The position numbers and the translations under genes are program-made. Under the pieces are notes generated by a model, which made no database searches, had not been told where the DNA came from, and saw only the letters and a program-made list of their open reading frames with translations. Shown here piece after piece: positions 1 through 11,199 of a DNA stretch of 64,000 nucleotides; positions within the stretch are counted from its first letter, which is position 1, and the number at the start of each line of letters is the position of its first letter. Origin of the DNA: Plantago major (Eukaryota; Streptophyta; Magnoliopsida; Lamiales; Plantaginaceae); contig CM048841.1 of the NCBI GenBank assembly GCA_026545765.1, positions 63,873,354-63,937,353 on the forward strand. The letters are read 5' to 3'.

Positions 1-653
1 TGCGACTGATATCTGAGATTCATTCTCTTGAACATACAACAAAGACTTGGGTCAGTAAAGAACAACTTACCATACATTGAAAATTGTATTAAGTGAGCTT
101 GTTTCTACAGAGCACTCCTAGATAACTGTATAAGTTATTAAGAGCTTGCTCACCTGATAAACTACCATAACCAACACCAACAAGGCGTTGAGCATAGGAA
201 GTACTTAGTTTGGGAAACTAAGGAACATCTCAAAGGTTACTGAGTAGAGGAAGTACTTAGCTCAGATAGCTGGGGAACACTTGGTTGGGAACCTAGTGTA
301 AAAGGGATCAAGAGATAGGATTCTGTAAGGGGAACTCATTATCTTATCTTAGTGGATTCAAGTCCTGAGAAAGGGCGAGTGGACTAGCTGAGGGATTGCG
401 CCACCCTCATATACCACTATAAAGCTTTGTGTCATTTACTTACAGTACTTTACTTATTTATTTATTTACTTGTTCGGTACTTACACAATTATAGCTTGAT
501 GAGCACGTGCATTTATCACAAAAGTCTTCCGCTTTCTGATTATAAGTATCAGATACCTTCACAGATATCTGAGAAATCGTTTGATCGACAAAAGTTTGAA
601 AAGACTATTCACCCCCCCCCCCCAGTCTTTTACTTTGTCGTTATCTGGATCAA
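1..653 (+). repeat. 3' part of a copia-like LTR, cut by the window edge
   Basis: The stretch has no open gene. Near its right end it shows the layout of a copia LTR 3' end: a gactattcacc motif, a C run (611-623), then text ending in ggatcaaca at 653, with the usual ACA terminus. The antisense LTR at 53142 has the same order on its own strand (gactattcac-like motif, short spacer, then accaaca). The left end lies outside the window, so neither a target duplication nor the full length can be tested. The 99-codon ORF across the C run is not a gene. Confidence 0.4.
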
Positions 654-668
654 CATTCTGTTTCAATC

Positions 669-1538
669 AGGGCCTTTTTCCTGGCCTGTCAGGCTAGAGC
701 CCGCCTTTATAAACCTTCCTTATTGAGGAATGGCGGCCAGAACATAAAATTTCAAGTATAAATAAGACCTCAGGGGTCTCATTATTCTACACCGCTCATA
801 GAGCAGCTCTCCTTAGAGAGAACCAGTCCTCGGGGAAGTGAAACCCCAAAACCGCTGGCCGTCTGGCACCCAGAAGAAGGAAACCCTAGAAGCAGCACGA
901 AGACATCAGAGACTAAGTTTCTTCTCTTCTTTTCTTTCTTGTTTTTGAATTCTGTCAAGTATTACTCTGAGTAGCTAACTTTCTCTTGTAAAGGCGAACC
1001 GCCATAACTCTGCTTTTGCTACTTCTTTATATATCGTGATATATTAATGGAATAGTTATTAGACGTAAATCGTGGTTATACAACTCTATACATGCTTCGT
1101 GCTGTGATGTTCTGCTGAGTGACATAGTAATTTCATTGAACTGAGTAGGGGTACTCATGCCGACTGTGCCTCCTGCGCCATAGTATTATGCCCTACTGTC
1201 GATAGATGTAATCGCGTAGGATTTTAACTAGGAAGTTGGAAGTAGCATAGCAGAGCGAGGTCAGGGATCCTTTACACCTTTCCACCATCGATTTCATCTC
1301 ATTAATTAGGGTTTACTACGATTCAATCAATGCAATCATTACATTTTACTTTCTACATACAATTTAATTCGTTATTTGCTTGTTCCAATGCTAAGTGTCC
1401 AGTGGAGAGCGACATCCCGAGCGACTTTCCACTATAAAGCTGTGGAATTGAGGACTTCCGACATATAAATTTAATCTTTGATTGTATTTAGAGATTACAA
1501 GTTCTACAACGAAAATTAAAATCTCTGAGTGCATATCA
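669..1538 (+). repeat. 5' LTR of element A, left-truncated
   Basis: Homologous to the 3' LTR from its base 8898 onward (gggcctttttcctggcc) and to 15087-15364 at its right end. It includes a TATA-like tataaataag near 758. It ends in gcatatca just before the primer-binding site. Homology stops abruptly at 669, where copia-like sequence plus a 15-base spacer takes over; this is a truncation or recombination breakpoint. Confidence 0.85.
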
Positions 1539-1543
1539 AAATT

Positions 1544-1562
1544 TGGTGCCGCTGCCGGGGAC
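1544..1562 (+). other. Primer-binding site of element A
   Basis: TGGTGCCGCTGCCGGGGAC begins 5 bases after the LTR end. It matches the TGGCGCCGttGCCGGGGA type of tRNA-complementary site common in Athila/Tat-type plant elements, with T for C at the fourth base. The same site, undamaged, follows the 5' LTR of element B. Confidence 0.85.
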
Positions 1563-1824
1563 ACTTGACCGCTCAAGCAAGTTTCGATCGTCCAAGATCT
1601 TTCTTTCGCTTTTAATTTACGCATTGTCTTTTAATTCGTATAGGATAAACCCAAAAAAATTATATATATCCTGTGGGAATCGATCTCCACAACAAAAAAA
1701 CCAAAAATATTTTGTTTTCCGTATTAGTTTATTTTCTTATTAAAAAATCCAAAATTTAGATTTATGTTTATTATCTTTCTAGTATTTTATATTCGTATCA
1801 GCAAAGGTTTGTCTGTTAGTCTTT

Positions 1825-3301
1825 ATGCAAGGCAGGAGAAGCGCGGGAAGACCAGTAGTACCGTTTAAAGACAACATAGATAAGCTTGAAAGACGAAGAC
1901 TGTTTACCACCGCCGTGGAATCATCCAACAACATGAGTGGAGAAAGCGAAGCGACAATCCACGAGAATGTCGCAACTTCAACCGAAGAACAGCATTTAAG
2001 ATTCGACTTGAGATCAGTGAGAGAAGAAGCTGGAAAGGCTAAGGATAGTCGAGGAAAGATTGAAGTTAGATGAGAACCTAAGAAGGGATAACTACGGAAG
2101 GGTGGAACTGGTAGACGAAGATGACAGACCCATGCGCGACTATATTATGCCAAAACTTGCACCGCATACCTCGAGCATCTATCTTGAGAGAATTGCGAGA
2201 GAATATGACCTGAAGGGCACTCATCTGAACCAACTACCGCACTTCTACGGGAACCCAACTGAAAACCCGATGCACTTTCTTAGGGAGTTCTACACGATAG
2301 TTGGGGGTATACCGCTCAATAGGCTCACAGAATGTTAGCTTCGAAGGATAACATTCCCTAACTGCCTCAAGGACAAGGCAAATGATTGGCTATTGTCACT
2401 ACCACCAAACAGTCTGAACACATGGGATGAGGTGGTCAATAAGTTTGTGCTCAGGTACTTCCCACTTAAGAAGACATCTGACCTGAAGAACCAAATCTAG
2501 AACTTTAGCCAATTCTTCGGAGAAACTTTTCACGAGGCTTGGGAGGGATATAAGGATTTACTTGGCAACTGCCCAACGCACTCATATGGAACATTTGACA
2601 AGGTCAACAACTTCTACAGGGGAATTGACTCTATTAGTCAGGCACTCATCAATGGAGCATGTCAAGGAAACCTGCTTAACGTACCGCCAAGGAGGATTTG
2701 GGAGGTGTGCGAAAACATAAGTGAAAACTCCAGACAAAAAGGACGAGGGAAAAGGAGAGCACCTTCAAGGGCAACCTCAATTGAGGAAGCATACTATATG
2801 CAGGCAACAAACCCATCAGGTCAACCACCCCGCAACAGAAGCGATGGATCAACCCCTAATGCCAATATCGGGAAGAGCATCAGATTTCCCTATCCAACAG
2901 CAGATGTCGGAACTAGAAGGAAAATCGACTTCTTAATGAAAGAAATGATAAGGATGGAAGTTACCATAAGAGGGCAAGGAGAAGCTATCATAGGGTTTGG
3001 AACTACATTCGTTGGAGCTGGAGAGAGATTTGTAAGGATTGAGGAACGTCTTTAACAAAATGAAAGACATACATATGAGGTTAGATGGGATGTGAATGAG
3101 CTAGCATACAACCAGCAGGAAAGATCTGAATTCGATCGTGAATTTGGTAGAATGAGGCGTCCGGAGGAAGGATACGACCTAGATTCAGTGATCGTCGAAA
3201 TCAAGCTAGGAGGGGATGAAGACGACACGAGAAGAGAAGGAATAGAGCAACTCTCTGAGAGCCGCTCTAATAAAGATCAAGGGACCCACCCCAACAACTA
3301 A
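1825..3301 (+). pseudogene. Decayed gag gene of element A
   Basis: Three reading frames continue one another. Frame 1 covers 1825-2073; frame 2 covers 2060-3055, with in-frame stops at 2336-2338 and about 2498-2500; a short piece covers 3092-3301. The frame-2 product has the hallmarks of the plant retrotransposon gag (capsid) domain: a segment around LPHFYGNPTENPMHFLREF, then a KANDWL core, then W-x-x-VVNKFVLRYFP. Retrotransposon gag packages element RNA into cytoplasmic particles. The relic cannot make a full protein because of the frameshift and two stops. It is followed by gcaaccc-type untranslated sequence instead of a pol gene. Confidence 0.82.
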
Positions 3302-4377
3302 GTCGTCAACCAGGGGTTGAGCTATAAGACCTTAAACAAGCTCTTCTTGGGAGGCAACCCAATGTCACGTTTACTTTTACGCAATTTACATTCGCATTTT
3401 CAATTTTTGTCTTTTTCTCGTTTTTCGTGCCATAAATATTTTTCGAAAAACTTTTCAAAATAATTTTCAAAATTTATTATTTATCATGTTTGCTTTTTGA
3501 AACAAAAATGAAAAAACCAAAAATAATCGAAAAAACGCGAAACATTGCGAAAAAGGAAGAGGCCGGGCAGCAGCCTCACTGCGGCCGACTATCGACCGCA
3601 GTGAGCTGCTCCCAGCCCTCTTCTCCCTCTTATAAAACTCCCAAAAACATTTTTGCTCTCCCCCAATTCATTTTCTTCACAAATTCTTCACATGCTCTAT
3701 AATTATATCATCCCCATTGCATTATTAGCTTGTCCATCCATCATCAACATCAAGTAAGTGATCTCTACTCATTATTATCTTCATTACATCCTCAATTCAA
3801 TGTTTATATCATTCAACTCTTTGCTTGCACTTTCTTCTTGCTTCTTGAGTGCTTTGCAATTATGTGCTTAAATTATTATTGATTTGTTGATGTTTGAGAT
3901 GTGTGGATACATGCTTACTTTTAGTATTCACTATATTAACACTTGCTTGATGGAGATTTGACAAATCGTTTGAGGATTTGAAGGTTTTTGTTCTTGCCTA
4001 CCAAGTGTTCGATAAATGTCTCAATAGAACAATTTCCTTTGTAACCTTTCTCCCTCGATTACTTGCTCACATGGTCTTAACTTGATGAAGTATGCTTAGA
4101 AAACATGTTTGCATTGTCATATGCTCATAGGATGGAGACTACATTACAATTTGCCTTTCAACTTGATGCTTGACACAATTTGGAAACTTGAGTTACATGG
4201 CTAGTTCTTGCATTACTTTTAAGTGGTTATTGATCTTATTACAAGCTATAATCTTGCATATGCATTGTGCCACATAATAGGTTTGGGGGAGGAGAAACCC
4301 CATTGGATTTGCATGTAAGTTTTAGGATTGATTTAACTCCAAACATGCTATCTCACAAATTTTTTGTCCTAGGTACT
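3302..4377 (+). other. Non-coding interior of element A after gag
   Basis: Begins with cttcttgggaggcaaccc, a motif I know from the region that follows the coding part in Athila-type elements. It also contains a GC-rich palindrome cluster (about 3575-3612, cactgcggcc / cgaccgcagtg) that resembles the one in this element's LTR near 8846-8884, so LTR-derived sequence may have been copied inside. No coding signal is seen. Confidence 0.6.
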
Positions 4378-5210
4378 ATGGGAAGAACCCAAGGAGGAAA
4401 GGATGTAGGTGAACCAAGCACTAAGAGAGCAAGGAAAGGAAAGAAAGCGGCATCAGCGACCCTTTCAAGCAAGGCTCGAAGTTGGCTATTGGTTAATAGC
4501 GACCGAGTAATTCCCGAGAGGAACATAGAGATCGGGTGGGAAATGAACCATGCCCTAAACTGGATACACGACGTTTTGAATCTCTATGTTTAGGAAACCT
4601 TCAGTTCCATCCAAGGGCTACGCTCAACGAAAGAGCATGGTTTTAGATGCACTTTGTAGAGACCAACTTGAAGTCAACCTTGCACCACAAAGGGCTTAAA
4701 GATGACGAAGCCACACTTGTCTACGCAATTATGGAGGGTCACTACAATGATGTTGGAAGAACCATCATGAAGGAAATGAAATTGGTAAAGAGGAACAAAA
4801 GAAGGAACCTGCCATTTTCCAGTCTTATCACCGGAATATGCAAGAAGAATGGGGTTCCTACTAGTGAGTCAGGATACGCTCCGCTCGTAGAACCTTTTGA
4901 TGAAGACAGAACCATCCACCTCCTTGAGATGCACGAGAAGGCTGCCAAAGCCAAACTTAGAAGAAGAGGAGTAGTGGATCCGCCGCAAGGAGCTTTTGAC
5001 ATGAATTCGTTCAACGAATTTGTGAACAACTATCAGATGGGGAGTCTAGGGAGTGCACGAAGGCGAGATGAAATGAATGAAATGGGCCGGAAGTCGGAGT
5101 GGAACAATTATGTTACCTACCTACACAACTACGAGCAAATCTCTTTCCAGCAGGAGAACATTAGAAGGTATGGTCACTTTGAGTATCCACCTTATTACCC
5201 ACCACCGTAG
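4378..5210 (+). pseudogene. Relic of the second (env-position) ORF of an Athila-type element
   Basis: Frame 1 runs from the ATG at 4378 to a stop at 4591-4593; frame 3 then runs 4647-5210. The first part starts MGRTQGGK and is rich in Lys/Arg (RKGKKAAS). The second contains LPFSSLITGICKKNGVP, which resembles the conserved core of the 'putative plant transposon protein' domain (Pfam Transposase_32) often found after pol in Athila elements. Its tail is acidic, then rich in Pro and Tyr (EYPPYYPPP). The role of this family is unknown. A stop plus a frameshift separate the halves, so it is a pseudogene; an unrecognised intron between 4593 and 4647 is a less likely alternative. Confidence 0.6.
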
Positions 5211-6903
5211 CTCTATCCACCGCTCGAGGTCGATCCATCACAGTACTAAGGCTATCAAGAATTTTATCCTCCACCGCCTCTTGGAGGATCTTCATCCTAA
5301 ACCACCATCTGGTTGGAGAACACAGCACCGAGACGGGAGTATCTTTTCTTTTTCTCTTTACCTTCCTAGTTTCTCTATCTACTCTTAGCTAGGTTTATGG
5401 GAAGAATTTGACTATTACTTGCTCGGTCTGTAATAACTTTAAATACTCGCACTTAGTAGTTTGCAATTTAATTTATGTTTTAATCATATCTGTTATACTT
5501 TTTGAAAAAAGGGTTGATCTGTGGAAGAGTACTAAGTGTAAATTATGACTAAGATGAGGGGCTGTGGATTTGTTTTCATGCTTCGCTACTTGCTGATTAT
5601 ATGCTCTGACCAAACCAGACCCATGCTACTTTGATGAGTAAGTTTACTTGCTACTCTAATTAAAGACCCGTGTGCAACCGTGTGAACACTGCTACCTTTA
5701 AGTCCTTATTTGTCAACAGCATGAATATGATTAGTAGTACTCACCCTTCTGAATCTTTTTCTATACCTTTCACTAACCCCTTTGAAAGCTTTTTGAGCCC
5801 TTATGAAACTCCACCATATATCTTATACATGCTTTACTTAAGCGGTGACAGCAACCTACCACCCAGCTTGAACGAAAAATGAAGCAGCGAGTTCCAAAGA
5901 TTGGGGGAGAATCATGTTGATCATGATCGAGAATTGATTTGGGGGAAAGTAGAGAAGAAAACCCTAACCCTAGTTCGAGAAATTGGTTTAGGGGAGAAGT
6001 GGAAGGTGAACATCATCGAAAGGTAACCTTGTTGGCCCTACTTTTGTATTACCGGTGCTAAAAATCACTAGCTCTTGCTCCAGAAAAAATAGAAAAGAAA
6101 GTACCGAAAAAAGCAAAGGTACAAAAGTCTCGGAGTGGATCTGTGGTCCTTGTGATCACCGTTTTCGTGTTGGGCATGTTATAGATACTACCCACATACT
6201 AGCATGGCCCTAAAAGCTATATGTCCGTGAGGGTTGTATACCAAACCAGCATGCAGAAAAGTGCGAAATTCAGTAAAACAGACACTACCAAAAAATGTAG
6301 AGACTGAAAGAGCCCAATGATGGCCAACCAAAAGCACACGAGTCAGTAAAACGACTGCAAAAAATAGTATGACAAAAGAAAAAGAAAAAATAAAAAGAGC
6401 AAGAGGTCTATGTGTGAAGCAACCGATGAATTAGTTATGATGATGAAGGAGAAGTTGAAGATTTGTCATTGAGACAAGACAAAGTTGAAGGAAGGAACTC
6501 GGTGTCCGAAAGGATAAGTCCCCCTGAAATACCATTTGTTCTGCCTTGCTCATGTTTTAATAATGCTTAGCCAAACATTCCTCTATATTATCCAACCTAT
6601 TTTACTTACCAAGCTAACCTGAGTACTACTTTGATTTGTGCCTTGACTTTAGGGAGCAGGATTGCATAACGTTACCGCGAGGTAATGATTTTAAAGTACA
6701 CCTAGAAGGACATTGGGTTACACTTGTAACCGCTGGTTGTAGTGAGTAATGCTTACTTGTTATTTGCTTGTTGTGGAGTCATAAAGTTGGAGTTGAAACT
6801 AAGCGAGTCAGTAGAGTTTGAAACCCTAGAAACTAGCTGCTTGTCTATGTGGTGGTTTATGCTTGTTGCTCATTTTATAGTCACTTCTTGATTATCGTTA
6901 TTA
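5211..6903 (+). other. Non-coding 3' interior of element A with polypurine runs
   Basis: No coding signal. Purine-rich tracts recur (attgggggaga near 5903, tttgggggaaag near 5938, taggggagaag near 5990). Bases 6120-6400 align by eye with 12745-12990 of element B (shared ggagtggatct, actaccca/tata, gcagacactaccaaaaa, gtagtatg), so A and B share a related 3' interior. Confidence 0.7.
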
Positions 6904-6908
6904 CCTTG

Positions 6909-8413
6909 TGATGTGTCAAATCAAAGTTCTAAATTTGTTTAAAAGCCAATAGTTAATTCTCAACACTACAAAAACCTATAGTGCAGAGAAGTTAACCCCG
7001 AGGTCGGTCTCGAAGGACTTAACTAAGCTGAGTCTTGTTTACGAATAGTAATTCTGATGAAAGCGATAAAAGGGTTGTTTGCTTGACGAATTTGTTCTAT
7101 ATTATCTATCTACTTATGCAATCTACCTAGAAAACAGATTAATCTGAACGACAATGATATGAATAAGGAGAATTATGGAGCGGTAACGTGAAACAAGCTA
7201 GCTAGCAGGATACATACGATTCACAGGATAGATTATGCAAGTTGTCACAATCTTGAGTTCAAAAATGAATAGCACTAGTTGAGGCGTCAATTCCACTAGG
7301 CTACAATCAATCTAGCTAATCCTACTATTACTGTTTGCAACTAATTGTTAGATTGAAGCAAGACGAAAAACGTTTTCATTGCCAAGGATCAAATGCTTAA
7401 TCTAACAGTGATATTGACGGATTGCGCATCAAACGTAATAGCAAAATATGCGATTAATCTAAAAAGCACAAGTAATCTAAACCCGATGCACTTCGAATCT
7501 CATGAACCCTAGCTAGCATGCATTGAATCAGTCACACCCCATAATCGGGGTGTTTAGCTACTCAAATTATGCAAAGTCATAATCAATATTGTACATAAAT
7601 AGGCTCCAAACATAATCTAAAGAAAGAAACAAAGATTGAGCGATTGATACAATTTACCCTTCGTTGTCACAAACCCTAGGTAGAATTGAAGAACTGAAAT
7701 GAATCAATGTGAAAAGCTATGTAGATAATCTCCCAATCAATGTCAATGTTCGGATTACAAGATAAACAGTTCAATTACCTCCAATAATAGGTAGGTAATT
7801 GTCTTGGAAAGGTTCTAGGTCGAAAAGCAAAAAGAAGAGAAGAATAATAATGAATGTTCCCTCAAAAATCAAGAAAATAGGTTATATAGTGAAAAAACAC
7901 GTTCTGGGGTGAAAACGGCCGATATTGGGCCAAAAAGACATCTGGCGTCGCCATGACTTCTGAATCGGTGGCGGATGCGATCGACTCTAGCGTCGCGATT
8001 CCTCCTACACTGGTTGTTTTCCTTTTTGAATACCTAAACGTAGGAATTTGGATATCAGGTCAATCGGAGTTCATATGCAAAAGTTATGGCCAAAATACTA
8101 AAGCTGCTCCATCGTAGTTCGAATTTCGCATGCTTTCACTTAAACGGCTCTAAAATCTTCGTCCGAACTCCGAATCCACTTCCGTTTCAACCGATCAACT
8201 CCCTTTTCAACCACCTTTCAGGTCCATAAACTTCCATGCTTCCATTAATGCATTAAATTTACTGTTTAGCCCTTGTTTTAATGCGTTTTCACCAAACACC
8301 TACAAAACACAAAAACGTAACGAAACACCAATAAAGCACATAAAAATCATACTTGAGAATGGTAGTAAGACGGTAAAAAAGACCGAATGAGACGATGTAA
8401 AATCGACTTATCA
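6909..8413 (-). mobile_element. Antisense solo LTR of the element B family
   Basis: On the minus strand it starts TGATaagtcgattttacatc and ends ttgatttgacacaTCA, matching the LTRs of element B from end to end. It is flanked by the exact 5-bp duplication ccttg (6904-6908 and 8414-8418) and there is no interior or second LTR. That is the signature of a solo LTR left by recombination between the two LTRs of an element that once inserted in element A. A TATA-like box lies at 7881-7889 on the minus strand. Confidence 0.92.
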
Positions 8414-8418
8414 CCTTG

Positions 8419-8451
8419 CTCGAGGATGAGCAAGACACTAGTTTGGGGGTG
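8419..8451 (+). other. Polypurine tract of element A
   Basis: The end of the interior reads gaggatgagcaagacactag then tttgggggtg directly before the TGATGTG start of the 3' LTR. Element B has the parallel text gaggacaaacaagggttcg then atttggggag before its 3' LTR, which supports both boundaries. Confidence 0.75.
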
Positions 8452-9469
8452 TGATGTGACAATGAAATGTGCGATATTGCATGCTTTTAGACCCTCATTT
8501 CTTGCCTTAGATTCAATATTTGTATCATATTATGGTCAAATACCAACTTTGTGTGTATTTTGTAGGTCATGATTGCATTTTTGAGGAATTACACGATGTC
8601 ATACGCCAAAACAACATAATTGTGCAAAATCGAGAAAGTTAAGCAAATACGCTGAATTGGCCGTTGTACGGAGTTCGAGGAGTCAAAACATATCATGCGA
8701 CCAACCAATGCAAAGATAATTGAAGATGCAACAACAGTGTAGAAGACCACTTTTCGAGGAAACAAAGTTACGAAGCCCAAAATCGAATAACAAAGAACAG
8801 AAAAATCTTGCAGAAATCGAGCTTAGCGGCCGACTGTGGACCACAGAAGCCTCTCTGCGGCCCACTGTCGACCGCAGTGGAGCTTCTATTTGGTTCTGGG
8901 CCTTTTTCCTGGCCTGTCAGGCTAGAGCCCGCCTTTCTAAACCTTCCTTATTGAAGAATGGCGGCCAGAGCACGAAATTTCAAGTATAAATAAGGCCTCA
9001 GGGGTCTCATAATTCTACACCGCTCATAAAGCAGCTCTCCTGAGAGAGAACTAGTCCTTGGGGAAGTGAAACCCCAAAATCGTTGGTCGTCTGCACCCAG
9101 AAGAAGGAAACCCTAGAAGCAGCACGAAGACATCAGAGACTAAGCTTCTTCGATTTCTGTCAAGTATTACTATGAGTAGCTAACTTTCTCTTGTAAAGGC
9201 GAACCGCCGTAACTCTGCTTTTGCTACTTCTTTATATACCGTGATATATTAATAGAATAGTTATTAGACATAAATCGTGGTAATACAACTCCATACATCA
9301 TTCGTGGTGTGATGCTCTGCTGAGTGACACAGTAGTTTTATTGAACTGAGTAGGGGTACTCATGCCGACTGCGCCTCCTGCACCATAGTATTATGCCCTA
9401 CTGTCGTTAGAAGTAGTCGCGTAGGATTTTAACTAGGAAGTTGGAGTAGCATAGTAGAGGAAGGTCGGG
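8452..9469 (+). repeat. 3' LTR of element A, left segment
   Basis: Starts TGATGTGACAATG after the polypurine tract and aligns with the 5' LTR from 8898 on. A palindrome cluster (8826-8884: gcggccgactgtgg, ctgcggcccactgtcgaccgcag) precedes a TATA-like box tataaataagg at 8985-8995. Element B interrupts the LTR after 9469 and it resumes at 15087. Confidence 0.88.
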
Positions 9470-11080
9470 TGATGAGTCGATTTTACATCATCTCATTCGG
9501 TCTTTTTTACCATCTTATTGCCATTCTCAAGTATGGTTTTTATGTGTTTTATTAGTGTTTTATTACATTTTTGTGTTTTGTGTGTTTTGTAGGTGTTTGG
9601 TGAAAACGCATTGAAACAAGGCTAAACCAGTGCATATAATGCATTAATAGGAGCATGTAAGTTCCAAGAACTGGAAGATGGTTGAAAAAGTAGTTGATTG
9701 GTCAAAATGGAAGTTGATTCGGAGTTCAAAGATTTTAGAACCGATTAAGCGAAAGCGCGCGAAATTCAAACTACGATGGAGCAGCTTTGGTATTTTGGCC
9801 ATAAATTTCTCATATAAACTCCGAAGAGCTACAACTTGGTGTCCACGCATAGATACAACCAAGACCTACAACTTTGAAGAAGGAACCATCTCCAAATTCG
9901 GACGTTTAGATGCCCAAAAAGAGCCTGGGGGCGCCAGTCACATCTGGCAGACGCCAAAATCAGACTTGGCGGACGCCATAGCCTAGTTTTGGCGTCCGCC
10001 AAGTGTTTACCGCGGACGCCAAATGAGGGTAGAGAGTGTTGGCGTCCGCCAACTCCGTTTTCGGCCCAGAACGTGATTTTCAGCCCGTTTTCGCTATATA
10101 TAACCTATTTTCTTGATCTTTTAGAAGGACATCATTATTATTCTTCTCTTCTTTTTGCTTTTCAACCTAGAACCTTTCCAAGGCAATTACCTACCTATTA
10201 TTGGAGGTAATTGAACCGTTTATCTTGTAATCCGATAATTAATTATTGATTGAGAGCATATTCTTCATACTTTCCACCAGTTCAATTGAAGGTCTTCAAT
10301 TCTTACCTAGGGTTTGTGACGCGATTAGGTTGTTCCTCATCTCGTTTCTTGGTATTTAGTTTACGATTATGTTTATTGCGTGTTTAATTACGATATTGAT
10401 TATGTATATGCATGTCATGAGTAGCTAAACCCCCAATAATGGGGTGGTGATAGATTCAATGTATGCTAGCTAGGGTTTATGTGATTATATATACAGGCCG
10501 CGATTTACTATGAGCTTTTTAGATTAATTGCATATCCTATTATTCTGTTTGATGTGCATTCCGTCAATATCACTGTTAGATTAAACATTTGATCTTTACA
10601 TACCAAAACGTTTTCGTCTTGTTTGATCTGACAGTTAGATTGCAAATAGTAATATTAGGATTAGCTTAATTGGTCGTAGCTTAGTGAAATTGATGCCTTC
10701 ACTAATGCTATTCGTTTTCTGAACCCAAGTAGTAAAACTTGAGATTAAAAGTAAACCTATTAATCGCATGTTTCCTTCTAGCTAGCTTGTTTTCTGTCAC
10801 CACACCATAATTCTCCTTATTCATATCATTGTCATTTAGATTAATCTGTTTTCTCGTTAGATTGCATAAGTAGATAGATAATATAGAACAAATTCACTGC
10901 CGAAGCAAACAACCCTTTTACTGCTTTCTTTACTGTAATTACTATTCGTAAACAAGACTCAGCTTAGTTAAGTCCTTCGAGACCGATCTCGGGGTTAACT
11001 CCACTACACTAAAGATTTTTGTAGTATTGAGGATTAACTCTTGGCTTAAAACAAATTTAGAACATTGATTTGACACATCA
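9470..11080 (+). repeat. 5' LTR of element B
   Basis: Starts TGATGAGTCG and ends TTGACACATCA. It holds a cluster of GGCG(T/G)CCGCC-type inverted repeats (9925-10055) and then a TATA-like tatatataa at 10095-10103. ORFs inside it, such as 9678-9986, recur in the 3' LTR at 13671 and are not genes. A c(4-5)aattatgggg-type short hairpin lies near 10430. Confidence 0.92.
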
Positions 11081-11086
11081 AGTTTT

Positions 11087-11105
11087 TGGCGCCGCTGCCG
11101 GGGAC
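11087..11105 (+). other. Primer-binding site of element B
   Basis: TGGCGCCGCTGCCGGGGAC, six bases after the LTR end. It is of the Athila/Tat type and nearly identical to the site of element A. Confidence 0.9.
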
Positions 11106-11199
11106 TTAACTCCTTTGTTAAGTTTACGAATTGTAATTTTTCAGTTGTATATATTAGTTAAGTTCATGTTCTTGTTTTCCTTTTTTATTTTGTGTTCTT

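Noticed and set aside
5960-5975. aaccctaaccctag, telomere-like repeats
   Set aside because: Only two units, inside the non-coding part of a retroelement.
9678-9986. 102-codon ORF with a twin at 13671-13973
   Set aside because: Both lie at the same place in the two LTRs of element B. The duplication is due to the LTRs, and the frame carries no domain.
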